Shown here piece after piece: positions 16,490 through 26,848 of a DNA stretch of 62,564 bases (position 1 is its first letter; each line of letters begins with the position of its first letter). The DNA is taken from positions 1 through 62,564 of the forward strand of contig NZ_JAKUHT010000036.1 in the NCBI RefSeq assembly GCF_022436705.1, in the 5' to 3' direction. The position numbers and the translations under genes were made by a program. The notes beneath the pieces are model-generated. The model was given only the letters and a program-made list of their open reading frames with translations, made no database searches and had not been told where the DNA came from. This stretch comes from Nocardioides sp. CFH 31398. Lineage in GTDB: Bacteria; Actinomycetota; Actinomycetes; Propionibacteriales; Nocardioidaceae.

Positions 16490-17035
16490 ATGGATTTCAC
16501 TCATGACACGGTGGTGGCCCTCCAGGCGGCCACCGCGCTCGTGAACAGTGCGGAGGAGCCGGACACCCTGACCGAGGTGGCCGACCTCGACGCCGTGTGG
16601 GACGAGTTCGGCTACACCGGCCGCCGCGACGGTGACGTCGCCGAGCTCGAGGCTGTCCGCGCCCTGCGGCCCGCCCTGCGGTCCCTCCTCACCGCGGAGC
16701 GGGACGAGGCGGCGCCGATGGTCAACACCCTGCTCGCCGAGGCCGGCGCCGTCCCCCGGCTGGCCCGTCACGGCGAGTGGGACTGGCACCTGCACGCCAT
16801 CGACGACGACCGGCCCCTGCCCGACCGGATCGCGGTCGAGACCGCCATGGCCATGATCGACGTCATCCGCGCCGACGAGCTCTCCCGGCTCGCCCTCTGC
16901 GCCGCCGACGGTTGCGAGGGCCTCGTCCTGGACCTCTCCCGCAACCGCTCGCGCCGGTTCTGCTCGACCGCCTGCACGAACCGCGAGGCCGCCGCCGCCT
17001 ACCGCGCCCGCCAGCGCGCGACGCCGACCGGCTGA
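16490..17035 (+). CDS. CGNR zinc-finger/ABATE-domain transcriptional regulator
   Basis: 181 residues. The N-terminal about 120 residues form the ABATE-type helical domain (DFTHDTVVALQAATALVNS start typical), and the C-terminus is a zinc finger with CAADGC ... FCSTACTNREAAAAYRAR, four Cys spaced as in the CGNR family that binds DNA. The name-giving CGNR is CTNR here. Divergent from the EamA transporter by 39 bp, so regulation of that exporter operon is the simplest reading. ATG start at 16490; the GTAAGGTGTCAAC just upstream supplies the ribosome-binding site. Confidence 0.85.
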   Translation: MDFTHDTVVALQAATALVNSAEEPDTLTEVADLDAVWDEFGYTGRRDGDVAELEAVRALRPALRSLLTAERDEAAPMVNTLLAEAGAVPRLARHGEWDWHLHAIDDDRPLPDRIAVETAMAMIDVIRADELSRLALCAADGCEGLVLDLSRNRSRRFCSTACTNREAAAAYRARQRATPTG

Positions 17036-17048
17036 GGGACGGCGCCCG

Positions 17049-17127
17049 GTCCCCGCCGCCGGTCGAGGTGCGAGCGCCCCGTCCCCGCCGCCGGTCGAGG
17101 TGCGAGCGGAGCGAGCCTCGAGACCCG
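17049..17127 (+). repeat. REP-like intergenic repeat, 1.5 copies
   Basis: The 28-nt segment starting GTCCCCGCCGCCGGTCGAGG occurs at 17049-17076 and again at 17081-17108. The second copy continues into a long imperfect hairpin whose arms are GGTCGAGGTGCGAGC and GCTCGC...CCTCGAGACC (about 17094-17127). The pattern of GGTCGAGG-GCGAGCGGAGCGAG-CCTCGA is the kind of dispersed palindrome seen in intergenic regions of Nocardioides-type genomes. The rest of the 196-bp gap up to 17231 holds nothing recognisable. Confidence 0.7.
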
Positions 17128-17231
17128 GCGAGAGACCGGCGGACGCCGTGCGGCTGCCGAGGTGCCGGGGCTCGGGCCCAGGGGCCCTCGCACCCCGACC
17201 GGCGTGGGCCCGGATCCGGCAGACTGCCGGG

Positions 17232-18029
17232 GTGCGCCCCCGACTGCTGCTCGCCGCCCTGGCCCTCGCCCTGCTGGGCGCCCTGCTCCCCGGCGGCGCC
17301 ACGGCGCAGGTCGCCCGCGGGGGTGACGGGCCGCGGCCGCTGCCGGCGGTCGACCGCTGGGACTACCAGATCGGTGGGGTCCGCGGCGTCCCCGACGACG
17401 TGCACGTCGTCGTCCGCGACCGCGAGGCCCCACCGGTGGAGCGCGGGGACGTGTACGACGTCTGCTACGTCAACGCCTTCCAGACCCAGCCGAACGAGAA
17501 GCGGTTCTGGAGGCAGCGCTGGGGCCTGGTCCTGAAGAAGCACGGCCGCGCCGTCGTCGACTCGGGGTGGGGCGAGTGGCTGCTCGACATCCGCACCGCC
17601 GAGAAGCGCCGGCGTCTCGCGGCGATCGTCGGGCGCTGGATGACCGGCTGCGCCGAGGCCGGGTACGACGCCGTCGAGCCGGACAACCTCGACTCCTTCC
17701 TGCGCAGCAAGGACCTCATCGAGCCCCGTCAGACGAACGCCTTCGTCCGCCTGCTCGCCGACCGGGCCCACGAGGCCGGCCTGGCCATCGCGCAGAAGAA
17801 CCGCGCCGGGTGGGACGGGACCCGCTTCGGCCTCGACTTCGCGGTCGCCGAGGAGTGCGCCGAGTACGACGAGTGCGGGGCCTACCGGAGGTACTACGGC
17901 CCTCGCGTGCTCGCCGTGGAGTACGGGGCGGAGGCCTTCACGCGGGCCTGCCGCCAGTGGGAGGGCCGGATCGCCCTCGTCCGTCGCGACTACGCGGTCT
18001 CCCCGAAGGGCGTCCGCCGCTGGTGCTGA
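17232..18029 (+). CDS. Secreted GH114-type glycosidase (endo-alpha-1,4-polygalactosaminidase-like)
   Basis: 265 residues. A Leu/Ala-rich signal peptide ends near GGATAQ-V (about residue 24). The remainder is a TIM-barrel of the GH114/TM1410 type: WDYQIGG at the start, DVCYVNAF, the VDSGWGEWLLDI strand, and AGYDAVEPDNLDSF containing the likely catalytic acids, then AIAQKN and FAVAEECAEYDECG. Such enzymes cut galactosaminogalactan-like polymers. GTG 17232 is selected as giving the signal peptide; an upstream in-frame ATG would add a non-hydrophobic, low-quality leader. Stand-alone gene. Confidence 0.85.
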   Translation: MRPRLLLAALALALLGALLPGGATAQVARGGDGPRPLPAVDRWDYQIGGVRGVPDDVHVVVRDREAPPVERGDVYDVCYVNAFQTQPNEKRFWRQRWGLVLKKHGRAVVDSGWGEWLLDIRTAEKRRRLAAIVGRWMTGCAEAGYDAVEPDNLDSFLRSKDLIEPRQTNAFVRLLADRAHEAGLAIAQKNRAGWDGTRFGLDFAVAEECAEYDECGAYRRYYGPRVLAVEYGAEAFTRACRQWEGRIALVRRDYAVSPKGVRRWC

Positions 18030-18063
18030 CGCCCCCCGGGGCGGCGCGGCCCCGGCGGAGGGA

Positions 18064-19881
18064 TCAGCGGCTGTGGTCGCGGAAGCCCCGGCCGGTCTTG
18101 CGGCCGAGGTAGCCGGCGGTCACCAGGTGCTCCAGCAGCGGCGCCGGGGCGAACCCCGGCTCGCGGAACTCCAGGTAGAGCTCGCGCTGGATCGCCAGCG
18201 AGACGTCGTTGCCGACCACGTCGAGCAGCTCGAACGGTCCCATCGGCAGGGCGCAGCCCAGCTTCATGGCGGTGTCGATGTCGTCCGCCGTCGCGTAGTG
18301 GCCCTCGAGCATCTTCACGGCGTCGTTCAGGTAGGGGAACAACAGCGCGTTGACAATGAAGCCGGCCCGGTCGCCGCACGAGACGGCCACCTTGCCGACC
18401 GCTCCGCACAGCGCCCGGGTGGTCTCGGCGACGTCCTCCGCGGTGGCCACCGTCGACACGACCTCGACCAGCTTCATCACCGGCGCCGGGTTGAAGAAGT
18501 GCATGCCCACCACGTCCCCGGGCCGCGACGTCACCCTGGCGAGCTCGATGACGGGCAGGGACGACGTCGTCGTCGCCAGGATCGCGCCGTCGCGGCAGAT
18601 CTCGTCGAGGTTCTCGAACAGGGTGGTCTTGACGGCCAGGTCCTCGGCGATCGCCTCGACCACGAGGTCGACCGACGACAGGTCGTCGAGCGAGGTCGTG
18701 CCGGTGAGCCGACCGAGCACCTCGTCGCGGGCGGACTCCTCGAGCTTGCCGCGCTGCACGGCCTTGTCCAGCGACTTCGCGACCCGGGCGGCCACCGCGT
18801 CGACCTTGTCGGCCGAGCGGCCGACGTAGAGCACGTCGAAGCCGCCCTTGGCGAAGACCTCGACGATGCCGGAGGCCATGGTGCCGGTGCCGACGACCCC
18901 GACCGTGCGGACCTGGCGGCGCACCTCGGGTGCGTCGGCGGCCGACGGCGTGCGCTCGTCGTCCACCACCACGGGGCTGTCGGGCTTCTCGTAGGTGTAG
19001 AAGCCGCGCCCGGTCTTGCGGCCCAGCAGGCCCGCCGAGACCATCTGCTTCAGCAGCGGCGTGGGCGCGTGGAGCCGGTCGCGGCCCTGGCGGTACATCG
19101 TCTCGAGGATCTCGTACGCCGTGTCCAGGCCGATGAGGTCGAGCAGGGCCAGCGGGCCCATCGGGTAGCCGCAGCCGAAGCGCATCGCGGCGTCGATGTC
19201 CTCGCGGGTGGCGTAGCGGCCCTCGAACATGGACGCGGCGTGGTTGAGGTAGCCGAACAGCAGCGTGTTGGCGATGAAGCCGGCGCGGTCGCCGCACACC
19301 ACCGGGCTCTTGCCCAGCTTCTCCACGAGGCCCGTGACCTCGTCGAGCACGCGCGGCTCGGTGACGACGGTGCGCACCACCTCGACGAACTTCTGCACCG
19401 GCGCCGGGTTGAAGAAGTGCATGCCGACCACACGGCCCGGGTGCGAGGTCGCGGCCGAGATCTCGGTGACCGACAGCGAGGAGGTGTTGGTCGCGAGAAC
19501 GGCGTCGGGGCTGACGATCTCGTCGAGCCGGCTGAAGAGCGAGCGCTTGAGGTCCAGCGACTCGCCGACGGCCTCGACGACGAGGGTGGCGTCGGCCAGG
19601 TCGGAGAGGTCGGTGCTGATCCGGACGCGGCCCAGCAGCGCGGCGGCGTCGTCCTCCGACAGCTTGCCGCGGGCGACGGCCCGGCTCGTGGAGTGGTCGA
19701 GGTGGCCCTGGCCGCGGTCGGCCGCGGCGTCGTCGACCTCGACGCCGATCACGGAGAAGCCGTGCCGGGCGAAGACCTCGGCGATGCCGGCACCCATGGT
19801 GCCGAGGCCCACGACCCCCACGACGTCCGTACGGGGGGTCTCGGTCGAGGCGGCTGCGGTCTCGGTGGCGCTCGCGGTCAT
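18064..19881 (-). CDS. 3-hydroxyacyl(butyryl)-CoA dehydrogenase with two fused complete modules
   Basis: 605 residues made of two homologous 3-hydroxyacyl-CoA dehydrogenase units. Module 1 (about 18-300) begins VVGVVGLGTMGAGIAEVF and has GMHFFNPAPVQKFVEVV, NTLLFGYLNHAA and GRGFYTYE. Module 2 (about 310-605) begins VGVVGTGTMASGIVEVF and has GMHFFNPAPVMKLVEVV, NALLFPYLNDA and GRGFRDH. Both keep the NAD-binding glycines and the His, Ser and Asn region of the active site, so both may be catalytic. The role is interconversion of acetoacetyl-CoA and (S)-3-hydroxybutyryl-CoA, needed upstream of Ccr. Start ATG 19881 (MTASATE); an upstream in-frame ATG at 19932 gives an unlikely leader. Confidence 0.92.
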   Translation of the reverse strand: MTASATETAAASTETPRTDVVGVVGLGTMGAGIAEVFARHGFSVIGVEVDDAAADRGQGHLDHSTSRAVARGKLSEDDAAALLGRVRISTDLSDLADATLVVEAVGESLDLKRSLFSRLDEIVSPDAVLATNTSSLSVTEISAATSHPGRVVGMHFFNPAPVQKFVEVVRTVVTEPRVLDEVTGLVEKLGKSPVVCGDRAGFIANTLLFGYLNHAASMFEGRYATREDIDAAMRFGCGYPMGPLALLDLIGLDTAYEILETMYRQGRDRLHAPTPLLKQMVSAGLLGRKTGRGFYTYEKPDSPVVVDDERTPSAADAPEVRRQVRTVGVVGTGTMASGIVEVFAKGGFDVLYVGRSADKVDAVAARVAKSLDKAVQRGKLEESARDEVLGRLTGTTSLDDLSSVDLVVEAIAEDLAVKTTLFENLDEICRDGAILATTTSSLPVIELARVTSRPGDVVGMHFFNPAPVMKLVEVVSTVATAEDVAETTRALCGAVGKVAVSCGDRAGFIVNALLFPYLNDAVKMLEGHYATADDIDTAMKLGCALPMGPFELLDVVGNDVSLAIQRELYLEFREPGFAPAPLLEHLVTAGYLGRKTGRGFRDHSR

Positions 19882-19945
19882 GCGCGCGATCCTGCCACGG
19901 GGTCCCGACGCCGGGCCTGTGACGTCGGCCACCCGGCGCCGGTCG

Positions 19946-20758
19946 TCAGGCGGGGGCGTCGACGAAGCGGCGCAGCACCTCGGCGAAGACCTCCGGCTGC
20001 TGGGAGTGCACCCAGTGGCCCGCGTTCTTGACGGTCACCTTCCGCACCCGCGGGAACCACCGCTCCATGACCTCGGCGTGCTCGGGCTGCACGTACGGCG
20101 ACTCCGCGCCCGCCACCCACAGCACCGGGCCGTCGTACGGCGCCACGCCGTCGAGGCGGTCGGCGGGCCAGTCCCCGAGGACGTCGAGCTCGTCGCCGAG
20201 CAGCTCGAGGTTGGGTTGCCAGCGCCAGGAGGCCGCCCCGTCGGCGGAGTCCCGGCGCAGGTTCTGCAGGAGGAATCCGCGGACGGTGGGGCTCGGGACC
20301 GCCTCCACCAGCGCCTCGTCCGCCTGCGAACGCCGCTCGAGGGCGTCGAGGTCGAGGGCCCGCATCGCCCGGATGTAGCGCCCGAACTCCTCGCGGCCCC
20401 CCTCGGCGTAGGACACCGGGCTCATGTCGACCACGCAGAGCCGCTCGACCAGCTCGGGGTGGCGCAGGGTCAGCAGCATGGCCGCCTTGCCACCCATCGA
20501 GTGGCCGACGAGGGCGACCGGCTCGGCCGGGTCGAGCAGCCCGGCGACCTCGTCGGCCATCGCGACGTAGTCGAGGTGCTCGGTCCAGGCGGACCTGCCG
20601 TGGTTCGGCATGTCCACCAGCAGCACCCGGTGGGTGCCGGCCAGCGTCTTGGCGGCCGTCGTCCAGTTCTTGCCCTGGCCGAACAGCCCGTGGCAGAAGA
20701 CGACCCACGGCCCGGACTTCCCCAGCGTCGTCGTGTGCAGGTCGGCCACGCGGCTCAT
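19946..20758 (-). CDS. Alpha/beta hydrolase (YbfF-like esterase)
   Basis: 270 residues. HG oxyanion motif CHGLFGQGKNW, nucleophile elbow LVGHSMGGKAA, acidic residue region VLWVAGAESPYV and catalytic His NAGHWVHSQQPE. The DMPNHGRS strand is typical of YbfF-type esterases, which hydrolyse acyl-CoA or short esters in E. coli; the substrate here is unknown. Starts divergently 27 bp from nucS; a short shared promoter region follows. Confidence 0.88.
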   Translation of the reverse strand: MSRVADLHTTTLGKSGPWVVFCHGLFGQGKNWTTAAKTLAGTHRVLLVDMPNHGRSAWTEHLDYVAMADEVAGLLDPAEPVALVGHSMGGKAAMLLTLRHPELVERLCVVDMSPVSYAEGGREEFGRYIRAMRALDLDALERRSQADEALVEAVPSPTVRGFLLQNLRRDSADGAASWRWQPNLELLGDELDVLGDWPADRLDGVAPYDGPVLWVAGAESPYVQPEHAEVMERWFPRVRKVTVKNAGHWVHSQQPEVFAEVLRRFVDAPA

Positions 20759-20785
20759 CCTGGCAGGCGGGTAGATTCGCGCGGC

Positions 20786-21472
20786 GTGAGACTCGTGGTG
20801 GCGCGGTGCCAGGTCGACTACGCGGGACGGCTGACGGCGCACCTGCCGATGGCCACCCGGGTGCTGATGATCAAGGCCGACGGCTCGGTGCTCGTGCACT
20901 CCGACGGCGGCTCCTACAAGCCGCTGAACTGGATGTCGCCGCCGTGCACGCTGCGGGAGGGCACCACCGACGACGGCGAGCTGGAGTGGACCGTCACGAG
21001 CCCCAAGACCGACGACACGCTGCGGATCCTGCTGACCGAGGTCATCCACGACTCGAGCCACGAGCTCGGCGTCGACCCCGGGCTGGTCAAGGACGGCGTC
21101 GAGAAGCACCTGCAGGAGCTGCTCGCCGAGCACCCGGCGACCCTGGCGGAGGGGCTGTCGCTGGTCCGGCGCGAGTTCCCGACCGCGATCGGCCCGGTCG
21201 ACCTCATGTGCCGCGACGCCGCGGGCGCGTCGGTGGCCGTGGAGATCAAGCGCCGTGGCGAGATCGACGGGGTCGAGCAGCTCACGCGCTACCTGGAGCT
21301 GCTCAACCGCGACCCCGCGCTGACCCGCCGGGGCGCCGTCCGTGGCATCTTCGCGGCGCAGGAGATCAAGCCGCAGGCCCGCGTGCTCGCGACGGACCGC
21401 GGCATCACCTGCGCGGTCGTCGACTACGACGCTCTGCGCGGCCTCGACGACCCCGCGTCGCGGCTCTTCTGA
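20786..21472 (+). CDS. nucS: Mismatch-specific endonuclease NucS
   Basis: 228 residues. NucS (EndoMS) cuts both strands at base mismatches and replaces MutS/MutL in most actinobacteria. The N-terminal DNA-binding domain covers about 1-110 (MRLVVARCQVDYAGRL at start from GTG 20786). The RecB-like nuclease core carries GPVDLMCRD, VAVEIKRRGEIDGVEQL with the catalytic D, E and K. Length and motifs are standard. It heads a plus-strand row with a DUF952 gene 15 bp downstream and a SWIM-SNF2 helicase after that. Family knowledge: interaction with the beta clamp through a C-terminal motif, here ending ASRLF. Confidence 0.95.
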   Translation: MRLVVARCQVDYAGRLTAHLPMATRVLMIKADGSVLVHSDGGSYKPLNWMSPPCTLREGTTDDGELEWTVTSPKTDDTLRILLTEVIHDSSHELGVDPGLVKDGVEKHLQELLAEHPATLAEGLSLVRREFPTAIGPVDLMCRDAAGASVAVEIKRRGEIDGVEQLTRYLELLNRDPALTRRGAVRGIFAAQEIKPQARVLATDRGITCAVVDYDALRGLDDPASRLF

Positions 21473-21487
21473 GGAGGCGGGCGGGCC

Positions 21488-22051
21488 GTGCGGATCTTCC
21501 ACCTCGCCGAGCGCGCCGACTGGGAGGCCGCCCGCGGGGGCCGCTACTACGACCGGTCGACGCGTGGGGCGTCGTTGGCCGAGGTCGGCTTCGTCCACTG
21601 CGCCCACGCCCACCAGTGGCAGGTGGTGCGCGACCGCTTCTACTCCGACGTCACCGAGCCCCTGCTCCTGCTGACCATCGACACGGACCTCCTGGACGCA
21701 CCCGTGGTCGAGGAACCCGGCGAGCCGGGGTCGAGCGAGCGCTTCCCCCACGTGTACGGCGCGATCCCGGTCGCCGCGGTCGTCGCCGTCACCGAGCTGG
21801 CCCCGCCGAGCGCCGCCCCGGCGGCGCAGGACCCCGCCGGGGGTCGCTCGTTCTCCAGCCTGCTCATGGCCGAGATCGGCGTCCGGGTCGTCCTGGCCGT
21901 GGGGGTCATGGTCGTCGCCGCCCTCGTCGGCACGCTGGTCCAGGAGTCCGCCGGGCCGCCGTACGGCTTGCTGGCCACCATGGCCGCCTTCGCGGCGGCG
22001 ACGGTCGCCGCCGTCGTGCTGTACCGCCGCCGGGAGCGTCGCGCGGGCTGA
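21488..22051 (+). CDS. DUF952 protein with two added C-terminal transmembrane helices
   Basis: 187 residues. The first about 100 residues match DUF952: IFHLAERADWEAA, the GFVHCAHAHQ motif and the HVYGAIP segment. The typical DUF952 protein ends there; this one continues with an Ala/Pro linker and two hydrophobic helices (about 127-150 and 158-177) and an Arg-rich end RRRERRAG. DUF952 has an ADP-ribosyltransferase-like fold but no proven activity. GTG start 16 bp after nucS, so probably co-transcribed. Confidence 0.82.
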   Translation: MRIFHLAERADWEAARGGRYYDRSTRGASLAEVGFVHCAHAHQWQVVRDRFYSDVTEPLLLLTIDTDLLDAPVVEEPGEPGSSERFPHVYGAIPVAAVVAVTELAPPSAAPAAQDPAGGRSFSSLLMAEIGVRVVLAVGVMVVAALVGTLVQESAGPPYGLLATMAAFAAATVAAVVLYRRRERRAG

Positions 22052-22122
22052 GCGCACCGCCCCGGAGAGCCTGTGGACGACGGACCCGGGCTGTCGGCGC
22101 CGGGTGCCACGATGGCACGACC

Positions 22123-25341
<3,219 letters not shown>

Positions 25342-25350
25342 CCGGGGGCC

Positions 25351-25878
25351 TCAGGCGCCGGCGACCGGCGGCGCGCCCGGGTCCTCGCCCTCGCCGCCCG
25401 CTGCCTCGCGGGCGACCCAGTCCTCGATGTCGTCGACGTCGTCGGCGTTGCGGCGCACCACAGCCAGCAGGTCGGAGACGGTCGCGACCTCCTCGACCTG
25501 CTCCTTCACGAACCACTGCATGAACTGCTCGGCCGCGAAGTCGAGCTCCTCGCGGGCGGTCGCGACGAGGGCGTTGATCTGGGTGGTGACCCGGCGCTCC
25601 TGCTCCAGCGCCAGGGCGACGGGCTCCACCACGTCGGCGAACGTCGACTGCGGCGCGGGCAGCGCCGGGATGGCGACGTCGGCGTCGGTGTCGAGCAGGA
25701 AGCGGACCATCATCATCGCGTGGTCGCGCTCCTCCAGCGCCTGGGCGTAGAAGAACGCCGCCATGCGCGGCATCGTGAGCGCGTCGTAGTGGACGGCGCA
25801 CGCGAGGTACTGGTTGTGGGCCGCGAGCTCGTGGCCGATCTGCTCGTTGAGCTGGGCGGCGAAACGGGTGGCGGTCAT
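25351..25878 (-). CDS. Ferritin (BfrB-type)
   Basis: 175 residues forming a four-helix ferritin. It stores iron by oxidising Fe(II) at a ferroxidase centre; candidate ligands are E17 (GHELAAHNQYLACA), E50 and H53 (ALEERDHAMMM) and E in LALEQERRVTTQIN and FVKEQVEEVATV. The C-terminal tail is acidic/Gly-rich. The closest family is actinobacterial non-haem BfrB, for iron storage under excess iron. It is 12 bp downstream of a small Cys-rich protein and shares that operon; an iron box lies upstream of the pair. It converges with the SNF2 gene. Confidence 0.9.
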   Translation of the reverse strand: MTATRFAAQLNEQIGHELAAHNQYLACAVHYDALTMPRMAAFFYAQALEERDHAMMMVRFLLDTDADVAIPALPAPQSTFADVVEPVALALEQERRVTTQINALVATAREELDFAAEQFMQWFVKEQVEEVATVSDLLAVVRRNADDVDDIEDWVAREAAGGEGEDPGAPPVAGA

Positions 25879-25890
25879 GCGGGCAGCCTG

Positions 25891-26178
25891 TCAGGCGGCG
25901 GCGGGGAGCCGCGAGCCCTTGCGCCCGGACTTCTTGCTCTTCTTCTTGCCCGAGGCCACGACGACGACCCTCGCGCCCTTCTTGCCGGCCCTCTTCAGCT
26001 CGTCCTTCGTCACCGGCTTCGCGGAATCCGCGTGCACCAGACGGCGCCGCTTGACGGCGTACTCCTCGGGGAGCGTGCCCTCCTTCAGCATGCGGAGGGG
26101 GCAACGGCCGCACTTGTCCTTCGACACGCAGCACTTGACCTTCGGCAGCTTGTCGGCGGAGGAGGACTTCTTGCCCAT
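25891..26178 (-). CDS. Small Lys-rich protein with a Cys cluster
   Basis: 95 residues. Begins MGKKSSSADKLPKVKCCVSK, then DKCGRCPLRML: a CC pair and a CxxC motif within 16 residues, enough for a metal site. The second half is very basic (KKGARVVVVASGKKKSKKSG). Function unknown. It is first in an operon with the ferritin gene (12-bp gap) and downstream of the iron box at 26198-26216, so a role in metal handling is plausible. Not obviously truncated. Confidence 0.8.
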   Translation of the reverse strand: MGKKSSSADKLPKVKCCVSKDKCGRCPLRMLKEGTLPEEYAVKRRRLVHADSAKPVTKDELKRAGKKGARVVVVASGKKKSKKSGRKGSRLPAAA

Positions 26179-26197
26179 GAGCGCACGCTAGCACTGA

Positions 26198-26216
26198 TGA
26201 GGCAAGCCTTACCTAC
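26198..26216. promoter_or_regulatory. IdeR/DtxR-like iron box
   Basis: On the minus strand GTAGGTAAGGCTTGCCTCA matches the IdeR/DtxR consensus TTAGGTTAGGCTAACCTAA at about 14 of 19 positions and keeps the dyad. It lies 20 bp upstream of the Cys-rich protein/ferritin operon and 56 bp upstream of the divergent DUF427 gene. IdeR activates bfrB in M. tuberculosis and represses uptake genes elsewhere, so direction cannot be decided from the position. Confidence 0.55.
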
Positions 26217-26271
26217 TGTTCTCGTGGTGAGACTCCTGGTGTGGGACGGCGCGCCCGGGTTCACTGGAGTC

Positions 26272-26769
26272 ATGCGCAGGCCGAAGCCCGAGAAGCCCGG
26301 TCCCGGCCAGGAGTCGGTGTGGGACTACCCCCGTCCCCCGGCGCTGGTGCCCAGCAGCGAGTCGATCAGCGTCGTGGTCGGCGGCGTGACCGTCGCCGAG
26401 ACGACGCGGAGCTACCGCGTCCTCGAGACGTCCCACCCGCCGACGTACTACCTGCCGACCGAGGCGTTCGCCGACGGTGCGCTGGTGCCGGTGCCCGGCT
26501 CGTCGTTCTGCGAGTGGAAGGGCGAGGCGGCGTACGCCGACCTCGTCGGGGGCGGCGTCCGCGCCGAGCGGGCCGCCTGGACCTACCCGTCCCCCACCCC
26601 CGGGTTCGTCGAGCTCACCGGCTTCTGGGCGGTCACGCCGCTGGCGGTGGAGGCCTGCTACGTCGACGGGGAGCGGGTGCAGCCCCAGGAGGGCGGCTTC
26701 TACGGCGGCTGGATCACCTCGAAGGTCGTCGGCCCGTTCAAGGGCATCCCCGGCTCCTGGGGTTGGTGA
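26272..26769 (+). CDS. DUF427 domain protein
   Basis: 165 residues. The DUF427 signature runs through most of it: GVTVAETTRSYRVLETSHPPTYY (cited only in part, residues about 41-63), the FCEWKGEAAY motif, the WTYPSPTPGF segment and the C-terminal GGFYGGWITSKVVGPFKG. The fold is a small beta barrel of unproven activity. ATG 26272 has GGAG seven bases upstream. Divergent from the Cys-rich protein/ferritin operon across the iron box, and convergent with the mutase gene. Confidence 0.85.
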   Translation: MRRPKPEKPGPGQESVWDYPRPPALVPSSESISVVVGGVTVAETTRSYRVLETSHPPTYYLPTEAFADGALVPVPGSSFCEWKGEAAYADLVGGGVRAERAAWTYPSPTPGFVELTGFWAVTPLAVEACYVDGERVQPQEGGFYGGWITSKVVGPFKGIPGSWGW

Positions 26770-26789
26770 AGCCGCCACCACCATCTGCC

Positions 26790-26817
26790 GCGGGGCTGTG
26801 GTGCCGATCAGCCCCGC
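26790..26817. terminator. Bidirectional hairpin between DUF427 and ecm
   Basis: GCGGGGCTG and its exact complement CAGCCCCGC form a 9-bp stem with a 10-nt loop in the 79-bp gap between two convergent genes. It can serve both strands. Confidence 0.6.
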
Positions 26818-26848
26818 CCGTGGCGTGTGATCAAGCCGTAACTCCGCG

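Noticed and set aside
18030..18063. Terminator between the GH114 and dehydrogenase genes
   Set aside because: Only a CCCC/GGGG run with almost no loop; could not be told apart from ordinary GC-rich sequence.
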